Positions 34,938-43,505 of a stretch of DNA of 64,000 nucleotides are shown here, piece by piece; the first letter of the stretch is position 1; the number at the start of each line of letters is the position of its first letter. Both the position numbers and the translations under genes were made by a program. The stretch spans positions 1 to 64,000 of the forward strand of contig JADLFM010000173.1 of assembly GCA_020845495.1 (NCBI GenBank). Direction: 5' to 3'. The stretch comes from Chloroflexota bacterium (lineage in GTDB: Bacteria > Chloroflexota > UBA6077 > JACCZL01). The notes under the pieces were generated by a model. It was not told where the DNA came from. It saw nothing but the letters and a program-made list of their open reading frames with translations, and searched no databases.

Positions 34938-35507
34938 TCAGCGGTTGAACGCGTTCATGGCGGCAGGGAGACCCCGCCGGACGATGGCTTCGATCGCCTC
35001 GACGGCCCGGCCAAGGGCGTCGTCCAACAAAGCACGCTCCTCGGGGCTCGGGAGTCCAAGCACGTAGTCGGCAAGATCCTGGCCGTTGGTCGGCTGGCCG
35101 ACGCCGATGCGCAGGCGCGGAAAGTCGGTGGTATCGATCTCGTCGACGATCGAGCGCATGCCGTTGTGAGTGCCGGGGCCGCCGCGCTCGCGGAGCCGGA
35201 TCGTACCGGCCGGCAGGTCGACGTCGTCGTACACGACGAGCAGGGCGCGCGACGGCACCTGCCAGCCCTGCATCAACTGACGTACCGCCTTCCCGGAAAG
35301 GTTCATATACGTCTGTGGCTTCGCTAGCGCGACGTCGACGCCGTTCAGGCTGCCGCGCGCCACGACGCTCTGGCCCCGCTTCCCGGTGAAGCGGAGCCGG
35401 TGCTTTTCCGCCAGCCGTTCGAGGCAGAGGAAGCCCATATTGTGGCGGGTAGCGGAATATTCGAGGCCGGGGTTGCCCAGCCCGACGATCAGCTCGCTCG
35501 GTCCCAT
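34938..35507 (-). CDS. pth: peptidyl-tRNA hydrolase
   Basis: This enzyme releases tRNA from stalled peptidyl-tRNA. 189 residues, the normal length. IVGLGNPGLEYSATRHNMGF contains the catalytic His and the conserved Asn, NLSGKAV the second Asn, and VYDDVDLPAGTIRLRERGG with GTHNGMRSI the substrate-binding core. The ATG at 35507 is set by family alignment. The frame stays open far upstream, but nothing there is Pth-like and the ribosome binding site is weak. mfd follows after four bases, so the two are an operon. Confidence 0.95.
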   Translation of the reverse strand: MGPSELIVGLGNPGLEYSATRHNMGFLCLERLAEKHRLRFTGKRGQSVVARGSLNGVDVALAKPQTYMNLSGKAVRQLMQGWQVPSRALLVVYDDVDLPAGTIRLRERGGPGTHNGMRSIVDEIDTTDFPRLRIGVGQPTNGQDLADYVLGLPSPEERALLDDALGRAVEAIEAIVRRGLPAAMNAFNR

Positions 35508-35812
35508 CTGCTCGCGTTCTGGCGGCTCCTCGGCCCCAGCCTGGACCGAACGCGCCCATGCAAGAAGAGGGCTGGCCAACGCGGCCAGCCCTGTCCGTAC
35601 GTTCACCCCCGAAGTATACGGCCCGTAGGCGCGCCCTGACCGCGCGCAGTGGCTCCCGATGCGGGCAGCATCACCCGGGCGGTATCCGTGAGGGCGCTGC
35701 GCAGGGGTGGTGCCGCCTCGTCGCCCTCGGATCAGCCGTGCATGCTCGACCAGGCACGTGCGGACCGTGTCAGGCAGCGCGGATCGATGGGTGATGAATT
35801 GGCGAGCGGCAC
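35508..35812. other. intergenic region without recognised gene
   Basis: This is a 305-bp gap between the oxidoreductase stop and pth. The pth reading frame is open throughout, but its translation here is not family-like. I see no terminator or promoter. Confidence 0.5.
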
Positions 35813-36310
35813 TCACCGGGCATGTATGCGTGGCTCACACCCGATCCCGTGGACGGAAGGCGAGCGCGCGGCCCTCGGTACGTCCTGCGCACTCTCGATC
35901 CGCAGCCCCAGGAGCGAGCCCAGCAGATAGCGTGTGAGCCAGGGATGGCGGCGGGCGTAGCTCGCCAGCTCGCGGACGGCCTCGTCGTCGGTCAGGAACC
36001 GTTGTTCCGGCACGTAGCGAGTCCGGCCGGTGCGGACTGCGAGGGCTGGCGCTGCCTGGATGTTGCGGTACCAGTCGGTTCGGCCTTCCCACCCGGCGAA
36101 GACGATGCTTTCGTGAGAGCGCGAGTCGTAGCGCACGACTTCGACGACGGTGCGGTGAAGCTGACCGCTCTTTCGGCCGCGATGAGTGATCTGGAGCAGA
36201 CGGTGCCCCGCCAGCCAGCCGAGATCGAAGCGGTAGAGCAGGTTCGGAGTCAGTGCCAACCATCTGAACGCACCGGATGGCCGCGACCGAGCGAGGACAC
36301 CATGTATCAT
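35813..36310 (-). CDS. nitroreductase/deazaflavin-dependent (DDN-like) oxidoreductase
   Basis: This 165-residue protein of the DDN/DUF385 split-barrel family uses reduced F420 in actinobacteria. Family features are LLQITHRGRKSGQLHRTVVEVV near residue 38, GWEGRTDWYRNIQAAPALAV, and the RHPWLTRYLLG C-terminal region. ATG 36310 has AGAGG five bases upstream. Together with the LLM-type enzyme at 52053 it suggests that the organism makes F420, but no F420 biosynthesis gene is in the window. Confidence 0.88.
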   Translation of the reverse strand: MIHGVLARSRPSGAFRWLALTPNLLYRFDLGWLAGHRLLQITHRGRKSGQLHRTVVEVVRYDSRSHESIVFAGWEGRTDWYRNIQAAPALAVRTGRTRYVPEQRFLTDDEAVRELASYARRHPWLTRYLLGSLLGLRIESAQDVPRAARSPSVHGIGCEPRIHAR

Positions 36311-36489
36311 CGGACCTCTCCGTCCGGAAGCGTAGCCCGTACGAGGGTGCGCCTGTCGCTATTCGTCTTCCTCACGTAGCCGACGATGACGAGGGGACGT
36401 CAGTTGTGGACGTCGTCGCTTTCGACTGGAGACGACATCGCTCACACCATGTCTAGCTGAGGCGTGCTTGCTGTGACCGGCGCCCGGCG

Positions 36490-37659
36490 TCAGCGCTGAC
36501 TGCGCCGGTAGCCGGCCCGCTCGGCGTCGGCCGGCGTGGCGAAGCATTCCTCGGGGCGGGTGCGGGCGTAGAACTGCCCGCCGGGGGCGTGGTAGATCAT
36601 CGACGGCCGATTCGCCTTGACCGGGTGATCGGCTGGACAATTCTCCGCCTCAGGACGGACGCTGGCCGCCGAGCCTGCGGCCCCGCGAGCACCCGGACTG
36701 GGGGATGGCTGGGCGCCTCCAGGCGCGGTCCCGGCAGCGGTCGACTCGCCGGCTGTGGGCGACGCCGCTGGGGTCGTGGTCGGTGGATGCGCCGTCGCGG
36801 TCGGCGGAGGCGCAGGAGCGGCAGCCGGTGACGAGGCGGGTGCTGAGGCAGGTGGAGCACTCGGGGCGGCGGTCGTCGACGCACTGGCCGGTGCGACGCC
36901 GCCTGGAGCCGGGAGCGTGGTTGGCTCGGCGGTCAGGAGCGCTGCTGAGGCGGGCACTGATGCCTCGGTGGCGGACGTTGCTACAGCGGGCGGTGTCTGG
37001 GCGGGAGCCGCGGCAGGCGGCGTGAGCGGCGTGGTCGTCTCGTGGCCGATCAGCGAGATCTGGACCGCCTCGCCACGATCGGCGCGCTGGTAGGCTAGCC
37101 AGACCAGACTGCCGCCGAACAGGACGGCCACGACCGCCGCAACGGCCAGCAGCCGCTCGCGCCAGGCGTGCAGCCGAGCCGTTCGCTGGAACGCCGCGAT
37201 GCCGCGCGGCGCGATTGGCTGGGTATGCAGCGTCCCGCCTGGCGGAGCTTCTGGCGCATCTGACGGCGCGGCGTTCGGCCAGACTGTGGGCGAGTGGCGC
37301 GCGGCCGCCGCCCTACCGTTCGGTCCTGCCGCCTCCGCCTCGGCTCCACCAGTCTCCGGCGTGGGGGCGCGATCCATGTCGACAAGCGACCGCAGCTCGC
37401 GAAGGTCGGCCGCGCACGCGTCACAGCCGGCCGCGAGGTGGGCGGCAACGTCCGGAAACGCCGCCGCTGCTGCCTCGGGTCCAGACCGGTCCACGCTCTC
37501 GGCATATTCGCCGAGCGCGCCTGGATTGACCAGGTGAAGCGGGCCGGCGGCGTCGAGCGCAGCGAGCAGGCGATCCCGTCCAGGGTCGCGCCCCGGAACG
37601 TGTGCCCCGTCCTGCCCGCCGTTCCTCGCCTGGTCTGTCATCGGCTCACGCCCGCTCAC
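36490..37659 (-). CDS. membrane anti-sigma factor with C-terminal small domain
   Basis: This is a 389-residue transmembrane anti-sigma factor paired with the ECF sigma gene upstream. The cytosolic zinc-binding motif is HLAAGCDACAADL (H-x3-C-x2-C, about residues 71-83). One helix (LLAVAAVVAVLFGGSLVWLAY, split here by basic residues on the inside) crosses the membrane. An Ala/Pro/Thr-rich region of about 140 residues follows. The last 50 residues (CPADHPVKANRPSMIYH, then GGQFYARTRPEECF) match a short Cys/His domain seen at the ends of many surface proteins and nucleases, sometimes named the sunset domain. The start may be the GTG at 37659 or the ATG at 37641. Confidence 0.75.
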   Translation of the reverse strand: MSGREPMTDQARNGGQDGAHVPGRDPGRDRLLAALDAAGPLHLVNPGALGEYAESVDRSGPEAAAAAFPDVAAHLAAGCDACAADLRELRSLVDMDRAPTPETGGAEAEAAGPNGRAAAARHSPTVWPNAAPSDAPEAPPGGTLHTQPIAPRGIAAFQRTARLHAWRERLLAVAAVVAVLFGGSLVWLAYQRADRGEAVQISLIGHETTTPLTPPAAAPAQTPPAVATSATEASVPASAALLTAEPTTLPAPGGVAPASASTTAAPSAPPASAPASSPAAAPAPPPTATAHPPTTTPAASPTAGESTAAGTAPGGAQPSPSPGARGAAGSAASVRPEAENCPADHPVKANRPSMIYHAPGGQFYARTRPEECFATPADAERAGYRRSQR

Positions 37660-37757
37660 CCATCATGACGTCGGCACATCCGCCGGCTCTCGGCCCGCGC
37701 TCGATAGCTCTCACCTCGCACCCGATTGCGTCGGCCTCGCGCTCGCCGGCCATCGGG

Positions 37758-38309
37758 TCACACCGCCGGCCGGCTCAGGCGGTACTCGACGACCGACGCC
37801 TGAGCGCACTTCCGCAATCGGTTCACCCCGTTGAAGACGATCCGGCGGGCGTTGCCCTCCGTAACGTCGAGTTCGCTGGCGATGCGCTCGGCGCGGGCCT
37901 GCTCGAAGTAGCGGAGCTCGACGGCTCGGCGGTCGCGGGGTGGCAGCCGCTCCAAGCACCGATCGAGGATGGCGTAGCGCGAGTCGTAGCCGTCGTCGCT
38001 GGGTGGCGCCGGCACGTCCTGTACCTCGTCAGCCCAGGTTCGGCGCAGCGCGGCCGTGCGCTGCACTCCCTTGACGACGTTCCAGAGTTTGCCGCGCACG
38101 AAGCCGCTAAAGGTGTCGCTGCCCCGCGCAGCATCGAGATCGAGGAGGACGCTCGCGCAGGTATCGGCAAGGGCGTCCTCGACGGCATCGTAGCCCAGAT
38201 TGCCGAGTCGGTCACGGGCCATCAGCCGAACGCGCGCCTCGAGCGCGCTCCAGCCGGCAACGTCGTTCGGATCGGCGTGGAGTCGCCGATAAATGTCGGG
38301 CCACTCCAC
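37758..38309 (-). CDS. ECF-type RNA polymerase sigma factor
   Basis: This 183-residue sigma-70 family protein has region 2 (VEDALADTCASVLLDL, FSGFVRGKLWNVVKGV) and region 4 (RLPPRDRRAVELRYFEQARAERIASELDVTEGNARRIVFNGVNRLRKC). It lacks regions 1 and 3, as ECF factors do. GTG 38309 is fixed by AGGAGAACGGC. The gene for its likely membrane anti-sigma factor starts 99 bp downstream. The pair probably answers an envelope signal and, like most ECF genes, may control itself. The target genes are not visible. Confidence 0.9.
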   Translation of the reverse strand: MEWPDIYRRLHADPNDVAGWSALEARVRLMARDRLGNLGYDAVEDALADTCASVLLDLDAARGSDTFSGFVRGKLWNVVKGVQRTAALRRTWADEVQDVPAPPSDDGYDSRYAILDRCLERLPPRDRRAVELRYFEQARAERIASELDVTEGNARRIVFNGVNRLRKCAQASVVEYRLSRPAV

Positions 38310-38495
38310 GCCGTTCTCCTCCCAATGCTCGCGCTGCCGTCGTGTCCTGTCGCAAGTCTACGGACCGAGCGCGCGTCTGTCTAGCCCCCGGCCGTCCGGT
38401 CACGGAGCACTATCGCCGAGCGAGGCGTAACGTGTCGCGCGTGCCGATACCTGGAAAGGTAGAAAGACTCGATCCCCAGGAGCGGAGGCAGCACC

Positions 38496-38783
38496 ATGCA
38501 CGACATCAGCGGTGGGATGACGGCCCGTGACATCGACCGGCGGCTCTGGTTGGAACTGACGCACGAGCAGTACGGCCTCGTTCGTGACCTCGTCCGCCTC
38601 GAGGCTGATGCCCCGATCCTTGGGCTGCTCGACGAGACGGATCGCCTGGTCGACGGCCTGGCGCGGCACTTCCCGGCGTTTGGCCCGGCGATCCGCGCCG
38701 TCGCCCGCCACCTCGTCTACGATGGGGTCGATGGTTCCGAGGCGTGCTGCACCCAGCCGTGGGCGAGTGGTGAGGAGGTGTGA
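38496..38783 (+). CDS. small hypothetical protein
   Basis: This 95-residue protein with a strong ribosome binding site (GGAGGCAGCACC before the ATG) shows sequence organised as helices: TARDIDRRLWLELTHEQY, then LVRDLVRLEADAPILGLLDE. I do not recognise a family. Two adjacent cysteines occur near the end. It is divergent from the ECF sigma gene and lies 260 bp upstream of ftsY, so it could be a target of either regulatory system. The coding call rests on the start context and amino-acid pattern. Confidence 0.55.
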   Translation: MHDISGGMTARDIDRRLWLELTHEQYGLVRDLVRLEADAPILGLLDETDRLVDGLARHFPAFGPAIRAVARHLVYDGVDGSEACCTQPWASGEEV

Positions 38784-38952
38784 GGAACGGAGGCCGGACG
38801 CCGCGCATGCTCGCGCGATTGGCGAACGGTGCCGAACGCCGCTACACCTCGTGACTGGCTGGAAGACACGACACTTGCGTTCCCACGGCCGCACGTCGTG
38901 CAACACCTCCTCACCATGTACCCCTCGCCTGTGCCGGCCGGCCGGGGTCTGC

Positions 38953-38958
38953 GATAAT
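38953..38958 (+). promoter_or_regulatory. candidate -10 box upstream of ftsY
   Basis: GATAAT followed by CC lies 88 bp upstream of the ftsY start and shortly before an AGGAGAG motif. No clear -35 box. Tentative promoter for ftsY-ffh. Confidence 0.3.
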
Positions 38959-39046
38959 CCAGGAGAGTCGATGGCGAGCGTTACCCTGGCATGGTACTCG
39001 CCGTGGACCTCATCTCACCTGACACCCGCCGGAGCGTGGAGTACCG

Positions 39047-39991
39047 ATGCTCAGTCGCCTCTTTCGCCGCGAAAAGCTCGATCAGGGCGTCGAGAAGTCC
39101 CGGGCCGGCTTTTTTGGCAAGATCCGGACGCTGCTGACTGCCGAGCGCCCGATCGACGACGATCTCTGGGACGAGTTGGAAGAGCTCCTGCTTCAGGCAG
39201 ACGTCGGCGTGCAGTTGACCGACGAACTGATGGAGCGGCTGCGCGGCGAGCACCGCGCCGGCGAGATCCAGAGCTCGCGCGACCTTTTCGACGCCCTCAA
39301 GGATGCACTCGCGACAGCGTTGGAGGAGGTCGCCGAGCGGGCCGGCCCGAAACACCTCGTCCAGCGAGGTGCCCTCTCGGCAATCCTGGTCGTCGGAGTG
39401 AACGGCGTCGGCAAGACGACCAGTATCGCCAAGCTCGGTAACTTCTACCGCCAGCAGGGCTATAACGTCATTCTGGCCGCCGGCGATACCTTCCGTGCGG
39501 CCGCCATCGATCAGCTCAAGATCTGGGGCGACCGCGCCAAACTACCCGTCGTCGCTCACCAACCGAACGCCGATCCTGGCTCGGTCGTCTTCGACGCGCT
39601 CGCCGCCGCCCACGCACGCGGCACGGACGTGGTCATCATCGATACCGCCGGCCGCCTCCACACCAAGTTCAACTTGATGGAAGAACTGAAGAAGATCCGC
39701 CGCGTCATCGATAAGCAGAACGTTGAGAACGTCGTGACCCTCCTGGTGGTCGACGCGACGACCGGCCAGAACGCCGTTTCGCAGGCCGAGCAGTTCGCCA
39801 AGACGGCCGGCCTGGATGGATTGATTGTCACCAAGCTCGACGGCACGGCCAAAGGTGGGGTCGTGTTTGCAGTGACCAGGGCTGTCGAGGTGCCGATCCT
39901 GTTCGTCGGGACCGGTGAGAAGCTCGACGACCTGAGCGACTTCGACCCCGATGACTTCGTCGACGTGCTCGTAGGAGATGGCCGTGTTTGA
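39047..39991 (+). CDS. ftsY: signal recognition particle receptor FtsY
   Basis: This GTPase receives ribosome-SRP complexes at the membrane. 314 residues, with only a short N-terminal segment before the N domain, so it lacks the long acidic A domain of Escherichia coli FtsY. The G domain has GVNGVGKTTSIAKL (G1), DTFRAAAIDQL, DTAGRLHTKFNLMEEL (G3) and TKLDGTAKGG (G4/G5). The ATG follows GGAGTACCG. Its last eight bases overlap the start of ffh, which is an unusual direct coupling of the two partner GTPases. Confidence 0.97.
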   Translation: MLSRLFRREKLDQGVEKSRAGFFGKIRTLLTAERPIDDDLWDELEELLLQADVGVQLTDELMERLRGEHRAGEIQSSRDLFDALKDALATALEEVAERAGPKHLVQRGALSAILVVGVNGVGKTTSIAKLGNFYRQQGYNVILAAGDTFRAAAIDQLKIWGDRAKLPVVAHQPNADPGSVVFDALAAAHARGTDVVIIDTAGRLHTKFNLMEELKKIRRVIDKQNVENVVTLLVVDATTGQNAVSQAEQFAKTAGLDGLIVTKLDGTAKGGVVFAVTRAVEVPILFVGTGEKLDDLSDFDPDDFVDVLVGDGRV

Positions 39992-41318
39992 GAGTCTGTC
40001 CGATCGGCTGACGGCGGTCTTCGACAAGCTTCGCAGCCGTGGCACCGTCACCGAGGCCGACCTGGACGCCGCCCTCAAGGAGGTCAGGATCGCCCTCCTC
40101 GAAGCGGACGTCAACTTCAAGATCGTCCGACAGTTCGTCGCGTCGGTCCGCGAGAAGGCGCTCGGGACCGAGGTGCTCAAGGGGTTGAATCCGGCCCAGC
40201 AGGTCATCAAGATCGTCCATGACGAACTGGTCGAGATGCTCGGTGGCGGACAGGCCCGCATCAACACGGCCCCAAACCCGCCAAACGTGGTGATGCTCGT
40301 CGGGCTGCAAGGCTCGGGCAAGACGACGACAGCCGCCAAACTTGCCTTAAACCTCCGTAAACAGGGGAACCGCCCGCTGCTGGTGGCTGGCGACCCGTAC
40401 CGCCCGGCCGCCGTCACCCAGATCCAGACGCTCGGCAAGCAACTCGATATCCCCGTCTACCATGAGCAGGGGCGCAAGCCGCCGGATCTGGCGCAGGATG
40501 CCATCCGCTACGCCGACCGCTCTGGCTTCAACTACGTCATCATCGACACGGCCGGCCGCACCGTCATCGACGAGGCGATGATGCGCGAGGTGGCCGAGAT
40601 TCGCCGGCGCGTCAACCCGCCGGAGGTGCTGCTCGTCGCCGACGCGATGACCGGCCAGGACGCCGTCAAGATCGCCGAGCAATTCAATCAACAGGTTGGG
40701 CTAACCGGCGTGGTGCTGACCAAGATGGATGGCGACGCGCGCGGCGGCGCGGCCCTGTCACTACGCTCGGTGACGGGCGTGCCGATCAAGTACGTCGGCG
40801 TCAGCGAGAAGCCAGATGGCCTGGAGCCGTTCCATCCCGACCGTGTCGCTACCCGGATCCTCGGGATGGGCGACGTGATGACGCTGATCGAGAAGGCGCA
40901 GCTTCAGACCTCCGAGGAAGAGGCGAAGCGGCTGGAGAAGAAGTTCCGGACCGCCACCTTCGACCTGGAAGACTTCCTGGAGCAGATGCAGAAGATCCGC
41001 CAGATGGGACCGCTCGAGCAGTTGCTGGGGATGATCCCGGGCGTCTCGCAGGCGATGCGTGGCCAGAACGTCCAACTCGACGAAAAGCAAATCAAGCGGA
41101 TCGAGGCGATCATCCAGTCGATGACGCGCGAGGAGCGCCAGAACCCGGACATCATCGGGTCGAGCCGCAAGCGGCGAATTGCGCGGGGTAGCGGTATGAC
41201 GACGGCCGACGTGAACCGGCTGCTGAACCAGTTCCGCGAGATGCAGAAGATGATGAAGATGGTCTCGCGAGGGAAGATGCCGCGCGGGATGCGCGGGCTG
41301 CCGTTCGGGATGGGCTGA
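39984..41318 (+). CDS. ffh: signal recognition particle protein Ffh (SRP54)
   Basis: This SRP GTPase binds signal peptides and SRP RNA. 444 residues from the GTG at 39984. Most Ffh proteins begin FESLSDRL, and GGAG lies six bases before this GTG, whereas the ATG six bases earlier abuts GGAG. Motifs: GLQGSGKTTTAAKL, DTAGRTVIDEAMM, TKMDGDARGG. The methionine-rich M domain ends GSSRKRRIARGSGMT (RNA contact) and contains many Met pairs such as FREMQKMMKMVSRGKM. No SRP RNA gene was recognised in the flanking gaps. Confidence 0.97.
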   Translation: MFESLSDRLTAVFDKLRSRGTVTEADLDAALKEVRIALLEADVNFKIVRQFVASVREKALGTEVLKGLNPAQQVIKIVHDELVEMLGGGQARINTAPNPPNVVMLVGLQGSGKTTTAAKLALNLRKQGNRPLLVAGDPYRPAAVTQIQTLGKQLDIPVYHEQGRKPPDLAQDAIRYADRSGFNYVIIDTAGRTVIDEAMMREVAEIRRRVNPPEVLLVADAMTGQDAVKIAEQFNQQVGLTGVVLTKMDGDARGGAALSLRSVTGVPIKYVGVSEKPDGLEPFHPDRVATRILGMGDVMTLIEKAQLQTSEEEAKRLEKKFRTATFDLEDFLEQMQKIRQMGPLEQLLGMIPGVSQAMRGQNVQLDEKQIKRIEAIIQSMTREERQNPDIIGSSRKRRIARGSGMTTADVNRLLNQFREMQKMMKMVSRGKMPRGMRGLPFGMG

Positions 41319-41981
41319 AGCCAGCCACGGTCCGCTCGCTGAGTACGCCTCACCCCATTCGGCCGGCCTCAGTCCGCGGGATCGCGCGCCGCTCCTGCCT
41401 CGCGCCGCTCCTGCTTCGCTTACCCTTGCCGCGCCGCCCCTTCCCCGCCAGTAGCGGTCGCTTCGTCAGGCCCTGGCCCTGGCTGTCAGACCCCTGGCGA
41501 TGCACGGTGGCGCACTCGGCTGCGCGTCGAGCCCGTCTGTGCGCGCTCGTGGAACCAAGCCGTCACCCTCTGCCGTCTGACATCGTTCTTTTGGCCGCGC
41601 GTCACCGAAGACTCGTCAGAACGTTACAGACGAGTGGGATGCGTGCCGCCTGGGTGAACGAATCTCCGGCCCTACCCGAACGGGTGGGAACGTGAAGGAA
41701 ACATCGGCCGGTTGGCGTTGCTCCGCGCGAAAGGACTAAAGTAGGCGCCAGAGGGCGCCCGATTCTGTCGAACCCGCTCGTATAATGGCGCATCAAGCGA
41801 AGCGCGGAGGGGGCGACTCAAAGCCCTCGTTCGCAGACGGAGCGCCCGCATAGGGCGTGTGTGACGAACAGCCTGGCGCTGCCGAAGGCCCGATCGTAGG
41901 GGTCGGCGTCAGGTCAACTCGAGCAGGCAGGTGCCGTATGTCTGCCTGCTACGAAGATCCGGCAGCCCGGAGGGACAGCCG
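41319..41981. other. rpoD leader region with candidate promoter and hairpins
   Basis: This 660-bp gap has no recognised gene. TATAAT at 41781-41786 is the best -10 box in the window, but no -35 box sits at the usual spacing. It would give a leader of about 190 nt for rpoD. The leader contains a perfect hairpin CGCCC-gcata-GGGCG (41843-41857) and another possible GGGGGC/GCCCTC stem near 41810-41830. I did not recognise a known riboswitch or RNA family. Confidence 0.4.
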
Positions 41982-43190
41982 ATGGCCCGTCCAGTGGCTC
42001 GCGAAGGTGTCAAGGCGCAACTTCTGCAACTTGCCCGCGAGCGTGGATACGTGACGCTGGAAGATGTCGCCCGCACTGTAGTCGACGAACCAGTCGACAT
42101 CGATGAGCTCCGTGAGAGCCTGGAAGAAGCGGGCTTCGAGCTCGTCGAGGACGAGGAGGAGTCTCCGCGACCGCTGGCCTGGGCCAGCACCGCGGCGAGC
42201 GCTCGGACCGACACCGTGGAAGAAGAGGAAGTGGTCATCGGCGCCCACATCCTCCGTGCCGCGGCGCTCGAAGCCGAGGAGTTGATGCCGGATACGCCGG
42301 CCGCCATCTACCTGCGTGACATCAGCCGCGTGCCGCTTCTGACGGCCGAGGAGGAAGTCATGCTCGCGAAGGCGCTCGAGGCTGGCGATATCGCTCGCCG
42401 GAAGCTCGATGACGGCCAGGTTGCCGCTGACGAGCGTGACGACCAGGAAGACATCGCCGTTCGCGGCGCCGAGGCTCGCCGCCGCCTGACCGAGTCGAAC
42501 CTGCGGCTCGTCGTGTCGGTGGCTCGGAAATACATGGGGCGCGGGCTGCCGCTGCTCGACCTGATTCAGGAGGGCAACATCGGCCTGTCGCGGGCGGTCG
42601 AGAAGTACGACTACCGCAAAGGCTACCGTTTCAGTACGTACGCCTACTGGTGGATTCGTCAGGCGGTCACACGCGCGATTGCCGACCAGGCTCGGACGAT
42701 CCGAGTTCCGGTCCACATGATCGAGTTGATCGGTGACGTCTACAAGGTGGCGCGCGAGCTTCAGCAGGGGCTTGGGCGTGAGCCCGATGCCGAGGAGATC
42801 TCCCGCGCGATGAAGACGACACCCGAGAAGGTGCGTCAGATCCTGCGGGCCGCCAAGCAGCCGATCTCGCTCGAGACGCCAGTCGGCGAGGACGAGGGCA
42901 ACACGATCTCCGACTTCATCGCCGATCGCGGCGCACGGGCGCCCGCGGACGCCGCCGACGAGGCGATGCTGAAGTATCAGGTCGAGAACGCGCTACAGGA
43001 GCTCAACCCACGCGAGCGGCAGGTGCTGCGGATGCGCTTTGGCCTGGAGGACGGACGGGATCGGACCCTCGGTGAGATCGGCGAAGAGCTCGGGGTCAGC
43101 CGCGAGCGGGTGCGCCAGATCGAGGCTGAGGCGCTGGCGAAGCTCCGTCACCCGAAGCTCAGGAGCCGCCTCCGCGAGTACATCGACTAG
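41982..43190 (+). CDS. rpoD: primary RNA polymerase sigma factor RpoD/SigA
   Basis: This is the housekeeping sigma factor. 402 residues. An N-terminal region-1.1-like domain ([20 protein letters not shown]) is followed by an acidic linker, region 1.2 ([20 protein letters not shown]), region 2 ([38 protein letters not shown]), region 3 and region 4 ([19 protein letters not shown]). ATG 41982 has GGAGGGACAGCCG upstream. An earlier in-frame ATG at 41931 is not supported. The other SigA-like factor at 13737 lacks region 1.1. A strong terminator lies 54 bp past the stop. Confidence 0.96.
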   Translation: MARPVAREGVKAQLLQLARERGYVTLEDVARTVVDEPVDIDELRESLEEAGFELVEDEEESPRPLAWASTAASARTDTVEEEEVVIGAHILRAAALEAEELMPDTPAAIYLRDISRVPLLTAEEEVMLAKALEAGDIARRKLDDGQVAADERDDQEDIAVRGAEARRRLTESNLRLVVSVARKYMGRGLPLLDLIQEGNIGLSRAVEKYDYRKGYRFSTYAYWWIRQAVTRAIADQARTIRVPVHMIELIGDVYKVARELQQGLGREPDAEEISRAMKTTPEKVRQILRAAKQPISLETPVGEDEGNTISDFIADRGARAPADAADEAMLKYQVENALQELNPRERQVLRMRFGLEDGRDRTLGEIGEELGVSRERVRQIEAEALAKLRHPKLRSRLREYID

Positions 43191-43243
43191 ACGGCTAGTG
43201 GGCTGGGGTCGTCGCGCGTGTCGCCCGGCCTCCTGTCGAGAAG

Positions 43244-43284
43244 ACGCCCGGTGTGCCAGAATTGGAGGCAGGCCGGGCGTTTCT
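43244..43284 (+). terminator. rho-independent terminator of rpoD
   Basis: ACGCCCGG (43244-43251) pairs with CCGGGCGT (43273-43280) and is followed by TTCT. It is the only clear element in the 315-bp gap before tlyA. Confidence 0.75.
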
Positions 43285-43505
43285 ATGTCCGGCCTTTTCG
43301 GGCCACGTGTTAGCCACATGCTAGCCATAGTGGTACGTCCGGAACCTCTAGGAGCAGCTTCCCGCGCATGCCCACACCCTCTCGGTCACCTCGCCGTAGG
43401 CCGTCGGAGCCCGTGCCGATGGCGAGCAGTACGTCAGCGGGCCTGGGAGATGGCGTGACCGTGGCTGCGCGCGGTACGAGCGAGCATGGCTCCACAGAGG
43501 CCGGT

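Noticed and set aside
41787..41931. SRP 4.5S RNA or tRNA gene near ffh
   Set aside because: The conserved SRP RNA tetraloop and GGAAGG-type core were not found, and no cloverleaf with a GTTC-type T-loop is present. Only simple hairpins were seen.
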